64,000 nucleotides of DNA from Bacteroidota bacterium. Its GTDB lineage: Bacteria; Bacteroidota; Bacteroidia; Chitinophagales; Chitinophagaceae. Shown here one piece after another: positions 8,745 through 17,918 of this stretch (its first letter is position 1; each line of letters opens with the position of its first letter). A program made the position numbers and the translations under genes. The stretch lies in NCBI GenBank assembly GCA_018268015.1, contig JAFDXJ010000050.1, positions 248,001 to 312,000 on the forward strand, in the 5' to 3' direction. The notes under the pieces are model-generated. The model saw nothing but the letters and a program-made list of their open reading frames with translations. It was not told the DNA's origin and searched no databases.

Positions 8745-11447
8745 ATGCCCATTGCAAAAAATATGCTCGAATGTATTTTTAAAATATCCTACCCAACTCA
8801 ATTTGGCGAATCTCTTCATTTGATTATAAAACAAAAATCAGAAACGAAAATTTATCCGCTACACTATGTTGAAAATAATCTTTGGCAAACCTGTATTGAA
8901 TTTAATAAAATAGATCTTGCGCATCCTGACTTTTCATATGGCTATTGTCTTGAAAAAAAATCCGGAGCAAAAAAATATGAAGGTGGTTCGTGGAGAACAT
9001 TCAATTTGATCAATTCAAAAAATAAAAAATGGATTATCCACGATCAGTGGAATGATGCTGCAAACCCTTTTAACCTCTTTAATTCTCCCTTTTTTCTAAA
9101 GACTGTAAACTCAAAAGAAAAGAAACCCGGACCCCTTAAAATAAAAGAAGAAACCAATCATATTTTTAGTATTCAAATGCTCGCTATTTCAAAAAATTTT
9201 AAAGTAGCTATTACAGGAAATAATTCCAAGACCGGTTTATGGAGTGTATTGGACAGTTGTATAATGACCTCGAAAGGAAGTAATGACTATTCCTTACAAC
9301 TAACCTTTACCAAAGACGATTTCCCATTTGAGTATAAATATGTTTTATATGATACAGAAAAGAAACAAATTCACCAGTATGAATTTGGGAGCAATCGTTT
9401 ACTCAGTGCAATGGAAGAGGATGCCTCATTTTTAATTCATGATGGATTTCCGCGTTTTCATTTCGAAGAGAAAAAAGGCGCTGGTGTTTCCATTCCTGTA
9501 TTCAGTTTACGAAGCAGAAACAGTGGGGGAGTAGGAGAATTTAATGACTTGCAATTCTTAGGAGATTGGTGCGAAAAGATCGGCATTCAGCTTATCCAGG
9601 TGCTACCAATTAATGATACCACGGTAGATCATAGTTGGCATGACAGCTATCCTTATTCTGCTATTTCTGCATTTGCGCTTCACCCCATGTATTTAAATAT
9701 TCAACAAATTGCGGGGAAAAAATATCATTCCATTTCTGAAAAATATTTAGACCAATTAAAACCATTGAATCAATTAGCGGAAGTTAATTACCCGGAGGTA
9801 AACCGGATTAAGTGGGATTTTTTTAGAGAAATATTTCCTTTGCAACATAAACCGCTTTTTGCTCTAAAAAGTTACCAGGATTTTTTTGAACAAAATAAAT
9901 TTTGGCTGGAGCCTTATGCTGCATTTTGTTTTTTAAAGACGAAATATAAAACTGCAGATTTTTCTCATTGGCCGGCATTTCAGAAATATCATCCTGCCCA
10001 TATCAAAAGATTACTAAAAACAAATGAAACTGAAATTTCTTTATATTATTTTATTCAATTTCATTTATATCAGCAACTCATCAAGGCTGTAAACTATTTA
10101 AAAAAGAAAAATATTTTTTTAAAAGCAGACCTGCCTATTGGAATTAAAAGAGAAAGCGTTGATTTCTGGCAATACCCTGAACTTTTTATAGATCATTTAA
10201 GAGCCGGTGCACCGCCGGATGCTTTTGCTGAAGATGGACAAAATTGGGGCTTCCCGGTTTATCAGTGGGAGGCCATTCAAAAAAGTCATTATGCCTGGTG
10301 GATTGCTAAATTTAAAAACTATGGCATGTATGCTACTGCCATCCGGCTGGATCATGTACTTGGATTTTTTAGGATATGGAGTATCCCCAAAGAAAATGTA
10401 CAAGGCACATTGGGATATTTTAAGCCATCAAATGCTTTGTCAGAAAAAGATTTCCACGAACACCAAATCTCTTTTAACGAACATAGATTCTGCCAGCCCC
10501 TTATTACGAAAGAACTTTTATCCAATCTATTTGCAAAGGATATTGATGAAATAAGTGCATTTTATTTTACAGAAATAGGCTTTAACCTTTTTGCATTTAA
10601 AGAAAAATTTCAAACTCAAAGAAAATTATGGGATTATTTGATGAAGCATAAAGTGAATAAAGAAAACCCCCATTTATTTAAAAATCTTTTATATCTGCAT
10701 ACAGAAAAAATTTTGTTGAAAGAAGAGGGTTATGGCTATCATTTTCGTGTAAATATGCAACAAACTTTTTCCTTTGCAACACTGGATGAGACCACTAAAA
10801 ATCGGCTGAATGAATTATATCACTTGTATTTTTTCAACAGACAAAATGATTTGTGGCTTCAAAATGGCGATGAAATATTATCGTCCTTGCATAAAGCATC
10901 CGATATGCTTTACTGTGGAGAAGATTTAGGCTGGGTGCCGGATTTCGTGCCCGGTGTTTTAAGAGAAAATGGCATTCTAAGCCTTGAGGTGCAAAGAATG
11001 CCTAAAAATAATCACGAAGTATTTACGGATATTTCAGCTATTCCTTATTTAAGTATCGCCACTCCGGGCACACATGACATGCCTGTTTTACGTCATTGGT
11101 GGGAAATGGATGAAGAAAAAACGCAATTATTTTATTACAGTATTTTGAAATTACCTGGTAAAGCACCACAAAAGATCAATGAAACGATTATCAGAAAAAT
11201 CGTTGAACAGTTTTTACTTTCACCGGCCATGTGGAGCATCTTTCCATGGCAGGATATGATGGCTATTGATGATAAATTTGTTTTTGAGGATGCGCGCAAA
11301 GAACGTATCAATGATCCTGCAAATGCAGATAATAAATGGAATTACCGAATGCATATTTTCCTGGAAGAATTATGCACTTATGAGGAATTTAATAAACAAT
11401 GGAATGAATTTATTTCAAGAACAAACAGGAATAAATTCATTCCATAA
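8745..11447 (+). CDS. malQ: 4-alpha-glucanotransferase, DPE2-like (GH77 with two starch-binding domains)
   Basis: It transfers alpha-1,4-glucan segments between maltose or maltodextrins and longer glucans in the cytosol. The 900-residue protein has two tandem CBM20-like starch-binding domains (about 8-110 and 130-235) and a GH77 barrel. Family motifs include YPYSAISAFALHP near 303, ADLPIGI near 463, RLDHVLGFFRIW near 532, CGEDLGWVP near 724 and TPGTHDMPVLRHWWE near 775. The size and paired CBM20 domains match plant and Bacteroidota DPE2-type enzymes, not the 500-690-residue MalQ types. A weak promoter (ATTG-N19-TATTTTTA, ending 8719) precedes it. No other glycogen or maltose gene is adjacent. 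Confidence 0.93.
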   Translation: MPIAKNMLECIFKISYPTQFGESLHLIIKQKSETKIYPLHYVENNLWQTCIEFNKIDLAHPDFSYGYCLEKKSGAKKYEGGSWRTFNLINSKNKKWIIHDQWNDAANPFNLFNSPFFLKTVNSKEKKPGPLKIKEETNHIFSIQMLAISKNFKVAITGNNSKTGLWSVLDSCIMTSKGSNDYSLQLTFTKDDFPFEYKYVLYDTEKKQIHQYEFGSNRLLSAMEEDASFLIHDGFPRFHFEEKKGAGVSIPVFSLRSRNSGGVGEFNDLQFLGDWCEKIGIQLIQVLPINDTTVDHSWHDSYPYSAISAFALHPMYLNIQQIAGKKYHSISEKYLDQLKPLNQLAEVNYPEVNRIKWDFFREIFPLQHKPLFALKSYQDFFEQNKFWLEPYAAFCFLKTKYKTADFSHWPAFQKYHPAHIKRLLKTNETEISLYYFIQFHLYQQLIKAVNYLKKKNIFLKADLPIGIKRESVDFWQYPELFIDHLRAGAPPDAFAEDGQNWGFPVYQWEAIQKSHYAWWIAKFKNYGMYATAIRLDHVLGFFRIWSIPKENVQGTLGYFKPSNALSEKDFHEHQISFNEHRFCQPLITKELLSNLFAKDIDEISAFYFTEIGFNLFAFKEKFQTQRKLWDYLMKHKVNKENPHLFKNLLYLHTEKILLKEEGYGYHFRVNMQQTFSFATLDETTKNRLNELYHLYFFNRQNDLWLQNGDEILSSLHKASDMLYCGEDLGWVPDFVPGVLRENGILSLEVQRMPKNNHEVFTDISAIPYLSIATPGTHDMPVLRHWWEMDEEKTQLFYYSILKLPGKAPQKINETIIRKIVEQFLLSPAMWSIFPWQDMMAIDDKFVFEDARKERINDPANADNKWNYRMHIFLEELCTYEEFNKQWNEFISRTNRNKFIP

Positions 11448-11502
11448 TGACCCTAAAAAAAGGAAAATTTTTATTGAAAATTTGCTTCCTAACGAATCAT
11501 AT

Positions 11503-11814
11503 CTATTTTCCGCCATGTAGAATGCTGTCATACTTTGCAGCATTGGCCTGAAAAATTTGTTTTTGTTGATCATCCAGGAACGTAACAATTTCTTGTAATA
11601 CTTTTTCTCTGGCCTCTCGTATTTGAGCATGGTCGCCCCCTTCAGCTTTTAATTCTTTCCTCTCACCACGAAATTCTTTTACAGCTTGATGAATCTTATT
11701 AACTTGGTCATCTGTAAGGTTGAGGTCTGTTTTCCATGCTTCCATAAGTTGGGCAAGTTTGCCGCCCTGATTTCCATCGTTGTTTTTTCCAAACATGTTT
11801 TCAAATAGTCCCAT
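11503..11814 (-). CDS. Small helical protein with Spy/CpxP-like repeat pattern
   Basis: I do not recognise a named family with certainty. The 103-residue protein is predicted to be almost all helical and charged, with LNLTDDQVNKIHQAVKEF and FLDDQQKQIFQ segments that resemble the LTxxQ motifs of Spy/CpxP-type proteins. No signal peptide is visible, so it would stay in the cytosol, unlike Spy. An exact TAnnTTTG box at 11829-11836 on the same strand gives it its own promoter about 15 bases upstream of the ATG. It is convergent with the glucanotransferase gene. Confidence 0.7.
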   Translation of the reverse strand: MGLFENMFGKNNDGNQGGKLAQLMEAWKTDLNLTDDQVNKIHQAVKEFRGERKELKAEGGDHAQIREAREKVLQEIVTFLDDQQKQIFQANAAKYDSILHGGK

Positions 11815-11828
11815 AATTTTTATTTTTC

Positions 11829-11836
11829 CAAATTTA
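11829..11836 (-). promoter_or_regulatory. -7 promoter element of the Spy-like gene
   Basis: The minus strand reads TAAATTTG, an exact TAnnTTTG, 15 bases before the ATG at 11814. No convincing -33 TTTG is seen at the expected distance. Confidence 0.45.
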
Positions 11837-11847
11837 TGAAATAATAA

Positions 11848-13224
11848 TTATTTGCCCGGTGGCAAATACCGAATAACTACTTTAGCATTTTGTTTTTCAT
11901 CTGCCGACATAAACACTTCATAACGTTTACCCCCTGAAGAAACAATCATTAAGGCAGTATTGGGTGGAATACTACCCAGATTATTTGCTACCATTACAAA
12001 CTCATGTACCGGAACATATTCAGATGCTTTTACATACAAAGTGATGGGCTTGTTTGATAAACCCTGACGATAAGCGATGACCTGGTTATTATCATAAACT
12101 GTAATCGTGTCGCCATCAATTTCTCCATTATCAAATAATTCAATTTTAATATCAGGAGATGAAGTTGTTAATGTCTCTATCAAATGATTACTTCTTTCTT
12201 TTAAATCTTTGGGTACAGGTAATTTAGAAGGTACAGATTTTTGCGGTACCGGATTTTCAAATGGCTCTTTAGGTAAGACTTTTTCAACAATTGCCGGGTT
12301 TTCTGTTTTCTTGACCACCGGAAGATTGGTATTTGGATTATCCGTTTTACGTATCCTGGCTATTAAATCGTTGATCATTTGATCGTCATGAATATTGATT
12401 TTTCCGGAAAAATCGGGCAATTTCTTTTTGAGCAAATTCATGGTTTCATTCCCAAGGATTCCATCCGGTGTTGCACCCAGCACTTGTTGCAATTTTACTA
12501 CATTCTCATTCTTTTCAGGTTTTTTAATATCGCTTGTTTTATTTTTATTTATTTGAGAAATAAGGTTATTCATCTGAGCATTATCATTTATATCGGGCAT
12601 GCCATTGAAAGAAGGTACCTGTTTTTTCAAAACATTTAAAGTATTTTGACCAATGATTCCATCCGGAGTTACCCCTAAAGCTTTTTGCAAACGAATGGCA
12701 TTCTCATTGGTGGAGATCTCTTTTTTGGGGGGAGTCTTTTTAATCAAAAAATCTTCCTTTTTAAAATCTGACTCAGGCACTTTTTCCAAATAGACAGAAC
12801 CCGTTCCACAGTCTCCTCCATTACTTACAAAGACGCTACTGAAAGTGCCGGATAATACTTCTTTGCTTCCTATTTTTTGGTAATCCAAATAGCAGGTCAT
12901 CAAACAGGCTTCACTATTTTGAGCCATTCGAACTTCCACCAATTTAGTCTCCTTAATCGTAATACTTTTACTTCTTTTATCAAACATACCCTTAAGTGTG
13001 GCTTTGCCATAAAAAGCTGTAGTACGATATGAATAGGTAACGCCCATCACTGCGTTTTGCAAAGCATTTTCATTTAGATCTTTGATTTGAACTTCATATT
13101 TATACTGTTGTTTAAAATAACCATATCCGGAATAGAAGGAACCACGCCAGATACCTGTTAAATCCTGACTAAAAAGCGTCAGAGAAAGTATATAAAAAAA
13201 GAGGGTAAGGGCAATTTTATACAT
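11848..13224 (-). CDS. Secreted protein with two peptidoglycan-binding-like repeats
   Basis: The function is unknown. The 458-residue protein has a signal peptide (residues 1-20, ending LTLFSQ) and an N-terminal beta-rich domain (about 20-155). Two tandem copies of a peptidoglycan-binding-1-like motif follow (LQKALGVTPDGIIGQNTLN near 180 and LQQVLGATPDGILGNETMN near 247). A proline-rich linker (about 300-340) leads to a C-terminal beta domain (about 345-458) containing a DGDTITVYDNNQ segment and SIPPNTALM. It is probably a periplasmic or surface protein that may touch the cell wall. The C-terminal domain occurs in other Bacteroidota exported proteins. Its promoter box almost touches the ATG. 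Confidence 0.8.
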   Translation of the reverse strand: MYKIALTLFFYILSLTLFSQDLTGIWRGSFYSGYGYFKQQYKYEVQIKDLNENALQNAVMGVTYSYRTTAFYGKATLKGMFDKRSKSITIKETKLVEVRMAQNSEACLMTCYLDYQKIGSKEVLSGTFSSVFVSNGGDCGTGSVYLEKVPESDFKKEDFLIKKTPPKKEISTNENAIRLQKALGVTPDGIIGQNTLNVLKKQVPSFNGMPDINDNAQMNNLISQINKNKTSDIKKPEKNENVVKLQQVLGATPDGILGNETMNLLKKKLPDFSGKINIHDDQMINDLIARIRKTDNPNTNLPVVKKTENPAIVEKVLPKEPFENPVPQKSVPSKLPVPKDLKERSNHLIETLTTSSPDIKIELFDNGEIDGDTITVYDNNQVIAYRQGLSNKPITLYVKASEYVPVHEFVMVANNLGSIPPNTALMIVSSGGKRYEVFMSADEKQNAKVVIRYLPPGK

Positions 13225-13228
13225 GTCA

Positions 13229-13236
13229 CAAATCTA
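13229..13236 (-). promoter_or_regulatory. -7 promoter element of the secreted repeat protein
   Basis: The minus strand reads TAGATTTG (exact TAnnTTTG), ending five bases before the ATG at 13224. If used, transcription starts at or beside the start codon. Confidence 0.45.
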
Positions 13237-13326
13237 CTTTTGCAATATTGGAAAAAGCCCTAAAAAACAGTTAACATTTAGAATTAAGAATCTTTTCGAA
13301 GTACTTCAATTCTGCAAAGGATTCAT

Positions 13327-13334
13327 TACTTTTG
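13327..13334 (+). promoter_or_regulatory. -7 promoter element of thrS
   Basis: TACTTTTG (exact TAnnTTTG) is followed by CGCAC and lies 10 bases before the first ATG of thrS at 13345. No good -33 TTTG is visible. Confidence 0.5.
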
Positions 13335-13344
13335 CGCACGAAAA

Positions 13345-15294
13345 ATGGCTCTTATGAAGATAAATATTTCTTTCCCGGATGGCGCAGTAAAACAATTTGA
13401 AAAGGGTGTGAATGCTATGGAAATTGCAACTTCTATCAGTGAAGGTCTGGCAAGGAAAGTAATAGCAGCCTCTGTAAATGGAGAAACCTGGGACTTATCC
13501 AGACCCATCAATATGGATGCGGCTATACAACTTCTCACCTGGAATGATGCCTCCGGAAAATCTACCTTTTGGCATTCATCTGCCCATTTACTTGCTGAAG
13601 CTGTGGAGGAAGTTTTTCCGGGTGTAAAATTTTGGGTAGGCCCTCCCATTGAGAATGGATTTTATTATGACATGGATTTAGGGGATAGGAAAATAACGGA
13701 AGAAGACCTGGTAAAGTTGGAAGGAATAATGCTGGAACATGCCAAAAAAAATGAAGAATTTATCCGAAAAGAAATTTCCAAACAAGAAGCCATTACGTAT
13801 TTCTCCAATAAAGGAGATGAGTATAAATTAGATTTGCTAAACAACTTGGAAGATGGGCATATTACTTTTTATACTCAGGGCAACTTTACAGATTTGTGTC
13901 GTGGGCCACATATACCACATACGGGTCTGATTAAAGCTTTGAAACTTACAAATATTGCGGGAGCATACTGGAAAGGGGATGAAAAAAATAAACAACTCAC
14001 CCGTATTTATGGTATTTCATTTCCACAGCAAAAAGAACTGGATGCATACCTTCTCATGCTGGAAGAAGCGAAGAAAAGAGACCATCGAAAACTGGGTAAA
14101 GAACTCGGTATATTTACGATGGATGATGATGTTGGACCTGGTTTACCATTATGGCTTCCCAATGGCGCAATTATTATTGAAGAATTAGAAAGACTGGGAA
14201 AAGAAACGGAATTAAAAGGTGGTTACAAAAGAGTAGTCACTCCACATATTGCCAAAGAAAATTTATACCTAACCAGTGGTCATTTGCCCTATTATGCTGA
14301 TAGTATGTACCCACCCATGGAAATGGATGGTACAAAATATTATTTAAGGGCAATGAATTGCCCCCATCATCATAAAGTGTTTGATGCAGAGCCAAAGAGT
14401 TATAAAGACCTCCCATACAGGCTTGCAGAATATGGTACCTGCTACAGATATGAACAAAGTGGGGAATTGTTTGGCCTGATGCGTGTTCGTTGTTTGCACA
14501 TGAATGATGCCCATATTTATTGTACAAAAGAACAGTTTGCTGATGAATTTAAAGCAGTAAATGAGATGTATCTGAGGTATTTCAAAATTTTTGGAATAGA
14601 GAAATATGTGATGCGTCTAAGTTTACATGACCCGTCTAAACTAGGACAGAAGTATGTAAATGAGCCGCAACTTTGGCTCGAAACGGAGAAACTGGTTCGT
14701 GATGTTTTAATTGAAACCAAAACGCCATTTATTGAAGTGCAGGATGAAGCCGCTTTTTATGGGCCTAAAATTGATGTTCAGATTTGGAGTATTATAGGTA
14801 AAGAATTTACACTTGCCACCAACCAGGTTGATTTTTCCCAGGGGAAAAGTTTTAACCTGCAATACACCAATGCAGATAACACCACCTCAACACCTTTAAT
14901 TATTCATCGCGCACCACTCGGTACACATGAAAGATTTATTGGATTCTTACTGGAGCATTATGCCGGTAAATTTCCGGTATGGCTATCCCCAAAACAAGTG
15001 GAAATACTACCTATTAATGATCAATGCTTATCCTTTGCTAAAACCGTACATGCTGAACTCCTGGAAAACGGTATTCGCGCCAGCCTGGATGACCGTAATG
15101 AAAAAATCGGGAAAAAGATAAGAGATGCAGAAGTAGCCAAAACTCCTTACATGCTCATTATTGGAGAAAAGGAAGTGAAGGAAAATAGGGTTTCCTTACG
15201 TGTTCGCGGAAAAGGAGATGCAGGGCCATTTAACCCCAATGATTTCATGAAAAAAATTAAAGCTGAAATTGCTGATCGAAAATCAGGCGAATAA
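13345..15294 (+). CDS. thrS: Threonine-tRNA ligase
   Basis: It charges tRNA-Thr with threonine. The 649-residue protein has the full architecture: a TGS domain (1-62), the editing domain with HSSAH (about 74-78) and the TDLCRGPHIPHTG metal-site motif (about 180), the class II catalytic core with zinc-binding MNCPHHH (about 340), and a C-terminal anticodon-binding domain (about 550-645). HRAPLGTHERFIGFLLEHYAG (about 525) is class II motif 3. A second ATG at 13354 could be the start if transcription begins near 13341. It leads into infC after 53 bases. Confidence 0.98.
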   Translation: MALMKINISFPDGAVKQFEKGVNAMEIATSISEGLARKVIAASVNGETWDLSRPINMDAAIQLLTWNDASGKSTFWHSSAHLLAEAVEEVFPGVKFWVGPPIENGFYYDMDLGDRKITEEDLVKLEGIMLEHAKKNEEFIRKEISKQEAITYFSNKGDEYKLDLLNNLEDGHITFYTQGNFTDLCRGPHIPHTGLIKALKLTNIAGAYWKGDEKNKQLTRIYGISFPQQKELDAYLLMLEEAKKRDHRKLGKELGIFTMDDDVGPGLPLWLPNGAIIIEELERLGKETELKGGYKRVVTPHIAKENLYLTSGHLPYYADSMYPPMEMDGTKYYLRAMNCPHHHKVFDAEPKSYKDLPYRLAEYGTCYRYEQSGELFGLMRVRCLHMNDAHIYCTKEQFADEFKAVNEMYLRYFKIFGIEKYVMRLSLHDPSKLGQKYVNEPQLWLETEKLVRDVLIETKTPFIEVQDEAAFYGPKIDVQIWSIIGKEFTLATNQVDFSQGKSFNLQYTNADNTTSTPLIIHRAPLGTHERFIGFLLEHYAGKFPVWLSPKQVEILPINDQCLSFAKTVHAELLENGIRASLDDRNEKIGKKIRDAEVAKTPYMLIIGEKEVKENRVSLRVRGKGDAGPFNPNDFMKKIKAEIADRKSGE

Positions 15295-15297
15295 TAT

Positions 15298-15305
15298 TAG
15301 TTTTG
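15298..15305 (+). promoter_or_regulatory. -7 element of a possible infC promoter
   Basis: TAGTTTTG (exact TAnnTTTG) starts four bases after the thrS stop codon and 50 bases before infC. It suggests infC can be transcribed independently of thrS. No -33 match is seen at the usual spacing. Confidence 0.4.
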
Positions 15306-15347
15306 CAAAAAAAAATTAGCAACCAATTATTCATTTAAAAACTTTTA

Positions 15348-15932
15348 ATGGCAGTACCTTACAGAGGCCAACGTTTTAATCCCAGGTATAACAAACAGCA
15401 GGAACCTGAACATAGAATTAATGAAAAGATACGCGTACCCATGGTGCGGTTAGTCGGAGATAATGTGGAAGTGGGTGTATATCCTATTGATGAAGCCAAA
15501 AAAATCGCCAGGCAGCTCGAAATGGACCTGGTAGAGATATCACCTAATGCGGACCCTCCGGTTTGCAAAGTCATTGACTATAAAAAATTCCTTTACGAAA
15601 AGAAGCGGAAGGAAAAAGACATGAAAGCCAATGCAAAGCAAAGCGAGGTAAAAGAAATTCGTTTTACACCCAGTACAGATGACCATGATTTTGATTTTAA
15701 AGCTAAACATGCTGAAAAATTTTTAAAAGATGGTAATAAGGTAAAAGCTTATGTACAATTTAAAGGTCGGGCTATCATGTTTAAAGAACGTGGTGAGCTG
15801 GTACTTTTAAAATTTGCCGAAAGACTTGCTGAATTTGGTCAACCAGAATCTTTACCAAAATTGGAAGGAAAGAGGATGTTATTGATGCTTACACCCAAGT
15901 CCGGAAAGAAGAAAAAAGAGGTTGTGGAATAG
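15348..15932 (+). CDS. infC: Translation initiation factor IF-3
   Basis: It binds the 30S subunit, prevents premature 50S joining and checks the start codon and initiator tRNA. The 194-residue protein has the N domain (about 20-90, with RVPMVRLVGDNVEVGV and LDLVEISPNADPPVCKVIDY-like signature near 60-78) and the C domain (about 95-185, with KEIRFTP and HDFDFKAKHAEKFL). The start is an ordinary ATG rather than the rare AUU used for autoregulation in E. coli. The ribosomal protein genes rpmI and rplT, which usually follow infC in bacteria, are absent here; pdhA comes next. Confidence 0.97.
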   Translation: MAVPYRGQRFNPRYNKQQEPEHRINEKIRVPMVRLVGDNVEVGVYPIDEAKKIARQLEMDLVEISPNADPPVCKVIDYKKFLYEKKRKEKDMKANAKQSEVKEIRFTPSTDDHDFDFKAKHAEKFLKDGNKVKAYVQFKGRAIMFKERGELVLLKFAERLAEFGQPESLPKLEGKRMLLMLTPKSGKKKKEVVE

Positions 15933-16075
15933 ATATTTCTCATTTTTTCTTCCATTTTAGAAGAACAACTTTCTTTTACAACCGGCCTTAAAACTCACTA
16001 TAAAAGGTTGTTTTTGATCTATTTTTAAAACAGTGATGATTATACTTCATTTAGATCAATCTTCATGGAAACCCA

Positions 16076-16106
16076 TTTCCACATAATTTCATAATACTTA
16101 TCTTTG
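16076..16106 (+). promoter_or_regulatory. Probable promoter of pdhA
   Basis: TTTC (16076-16079, one mismatch to TTTG), a 19-base spacer and TATCTTTG (16099-16106, exact TAnnTTTG) precede the GTG start of pdhA at 16126. Confidence 0.55.
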
Positions 16107-16125
16107 CTACCTAAATTATCATCCA

Positions 16126-17121
16126 GTGCCGACAAAATTTTCTAAAGAAACATATATATACTGGTATAGCCTGATGCAATTGATTCGCCAGTTTGAGCTA
16201 AAAGCTGAGGAAATGTATAAAATGGCCGGTAAAATCCGGGGCTTTTTTCATGCGTATATTGGCCAGGAAGCCATCGCCGCAGGTTGTATGACGGCTACAA
16301 GACAAGAAGACCCATTTATTACAGCATATCGTGATCATGGGCTTGCTTTAGCCAAAGGGGTAACGCCCAATGCAGCTATGGCAGAATTATATGGAAAAGC
16401 GACCGGATGCGCAAAAGGAAAAGGAGGCAGCATGCACTTTTTTGATAAGAAGAATTATTTCTTTGGTGGGCATGGAATTGTAGGGGCACAAATTGGTACA
16501 GGGGCAGGCTTGGCCTTTGCTGAGAAATACCGGAATACAGATAATGTGGTTTTGTGTTTCTTTGGTGATGGAGCAGCCAGACAGGGTATTTTACATGAAG
16601 TGTTTAATATGGCCATGTTATGGAAATTGCCGGTCATATTTATTTGCGAAAATAATAATTATGCAATGGGAACTTCTGTAGAGCGTACATCCAATGTGAT
16701 TGATATTTACACCCTCGCAGATGCGTATGAAATGCCGGCAGATAATGCAGATGGTATGAATGTAGAGGCAGTACATGAGGCTATTTCCAGAGCCGTAAAA
16801 AGAGCCCGTGAAGGGGATGGCCCAACCTTACTGGAATTGAAAACATACCGGTATAAAGGTCACTCCATTTCGGATCCCCAGAAATACAGGACAAAAGAGG
16901 AAGTAGAAGAATATAAATCGAAAGATCCAATTGCTATGATACGGTCAATTATTTTAGAAAATAAGTTCGCTACGGAAGAAGAATTAGATGCAATAGATAA
17001 AAACGTCAATGAAAAGGTAGAAGAAAGTGTGCAATTTGCAGAAGAAAGCCCTTATCCTGATATCAGTGAATTGACAAAGGATATTTATGTGGATAAGGAA
17101 TATCCCTTTATTACCGATTAA
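16126..17121 (+). CDS. pdhA: Pyruvate dehydrogenase E1 component, alpha subunit
   Basis: With E1 beta it decarboxylates pyruvate using thiamine diphosphate and passes the acetyl group to the E2 lipoyl domain. The 331-residue protein has AYIGQEAIAAG near residue 45, the YRDHG...AELYGKATGCAKGKGGSMH region near 68-105 and the TPP/Mg motif GDGAARQG...NNNYAMGTS near 147-185. The start codon is GTG; no in-frame ATG lies before the conserved N terminus. E1 beta (pdhB) and E2 are not adjacent. The nearest downstream gene is an unrelated TPR protein. Confidence 0.95.
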   Translation: MPTKFSKETYIYWYSLMQLIRQFELKAEEMYKMAGKIRGFFHAYIGQEAIAAGCMTATRQEDPFITAYRDHGLALAKGVTPNAAMAELYGKATGCAKGKGGSMHFFDKKNYFFGGHGIVGAQIGTGAGLAFAEKYRNTDNVVLCFFGDGAARQGILHEVFNMAMLWKLPVIFICENNNYAMGTSVERTSNVIDIYTLADAYEMPADNADGMNVEAVHEAISRAVKRAREGDGPTLLELKTYRYKGHSISDPQKYRTKEEVEEYKSKDPIAMIRSIILENKFATEEELDAIDKNVNEKVEESVQFAEESPYPDISELTKDIYVDKEYPFITD

Positions 17122-17222
17122 TAATTACCCTCATTAACGATTTTTTCGAAAAAAAATTAGACATTTTAAATATGAAAATGCACCTTTGCCGACAATTTTA
17201 AAAGTTAATTATAATTTCAGAT

Positions 17223-17918
17223 ATGTCTCAACATACTCCTAAACACCCAAAACAAAATGAAGACTCCCTAATGCGCCTTCAGGGAATTTGGATGAAATAT
17301 CAGAAACCTTTACTGATAGCCCTTGTAGCGATTGTAGTCCTTGTTGGAGGATGGTATTTCTATGAAACACAGGTCGTACAACCCAAAGAAGAGCAAGCTA
17401 CAAATGCCATTTTTAAAGCAGAGGAAAACTTTGCTATGGATTCTATTAATGCCGCATTAAATGGCAATGGTACGGACAAAGGATTTTTATATATCATCAA
17501 TAATTATGGTAGTACCAAACCCGGAAAACTTGCCAAATATTATGCAGGTATCTGTTATTTAAAACAATCTAATTTTAATAAGGCCGTAGAATACTTGTCC
17601 GGGTATCAAACCGATGCCCCACAAATCCAAATGATGGCCTATGGCAGCCTGGCTGATGCTTATAGCGAATTAGGAAAAAATGATGAGGCCATATCTTATT
17701 ATCAAAAAGCCGCATCTACTTTCCCCTCTGATGAATTAAACTCTTCCGAGTACCTTTTTCGTGCCGGTTTAAAATTGGAAACATTAGGAAAATCTAAGGA
17801 AGCACTGGATATTTATAAAGAAATTAAAGAAAAATTCCCAAAAACAAATCGTGCTTACGAAGTAGATAAATATATTTATCGGCTAAGTATAGAACCCAAT
17901 GATTTTAGTACCAAATAA
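17223..17918 (+). CDS. Membrane-anchored tetratricopeptide repeat protein
   Basis: The 231-residue protein has a basic cytosolic N terminus, one transmembrane segment (about 31-49, LLIALVAIVVLVGGWYF) and an extracytoplasmic TPR region (about 60-225, including LADAYSELGKNDEAISYYQKA). The layout resembles YfgM-type TPR proteins that help secreted-protein folding in other bacteria, but orthology is not shown. Its stop codon overlaps the start of ribH (TAATG), so translation is likely coupled. A near-consensus -7 box CACCTTTG (17181-17188) lies upstream. Confidence 0.85.
   Translation: MSQHTPKHPKQNEDSLMRLQGIWMKYQKPLLIALVAIVVLVGGWYFYETQVVQPKEEQATNAIFKAEENFAMDSINAALNGNGTDKGFLYIINNYGSTKPGKLAKYYAGICYLKQSNFNKAVEYLSGYQTDAPQIQMMAYGSLADAYSELGKNDEAISYYQKAASTFPSDELNSSEYLFRAGLKLETLGKSKEALDIYKEIKEKFPKTNRAYEVDKYIYRLSIEPNDFSTK

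Noticed and set aside
13326-13649. Open reading frame antisense to the start of thrS
   Set aside because: It covers the TGS domain of thrS in reverse; its composition is a by-product of the real gene.
15961-16014. Possible terminator or short gene after infC
   Set aside because: AACAAC...GGTTGTT can pair only imperfectly across a long loop, and no ORF resembling L35 or L20 is present in the gap.
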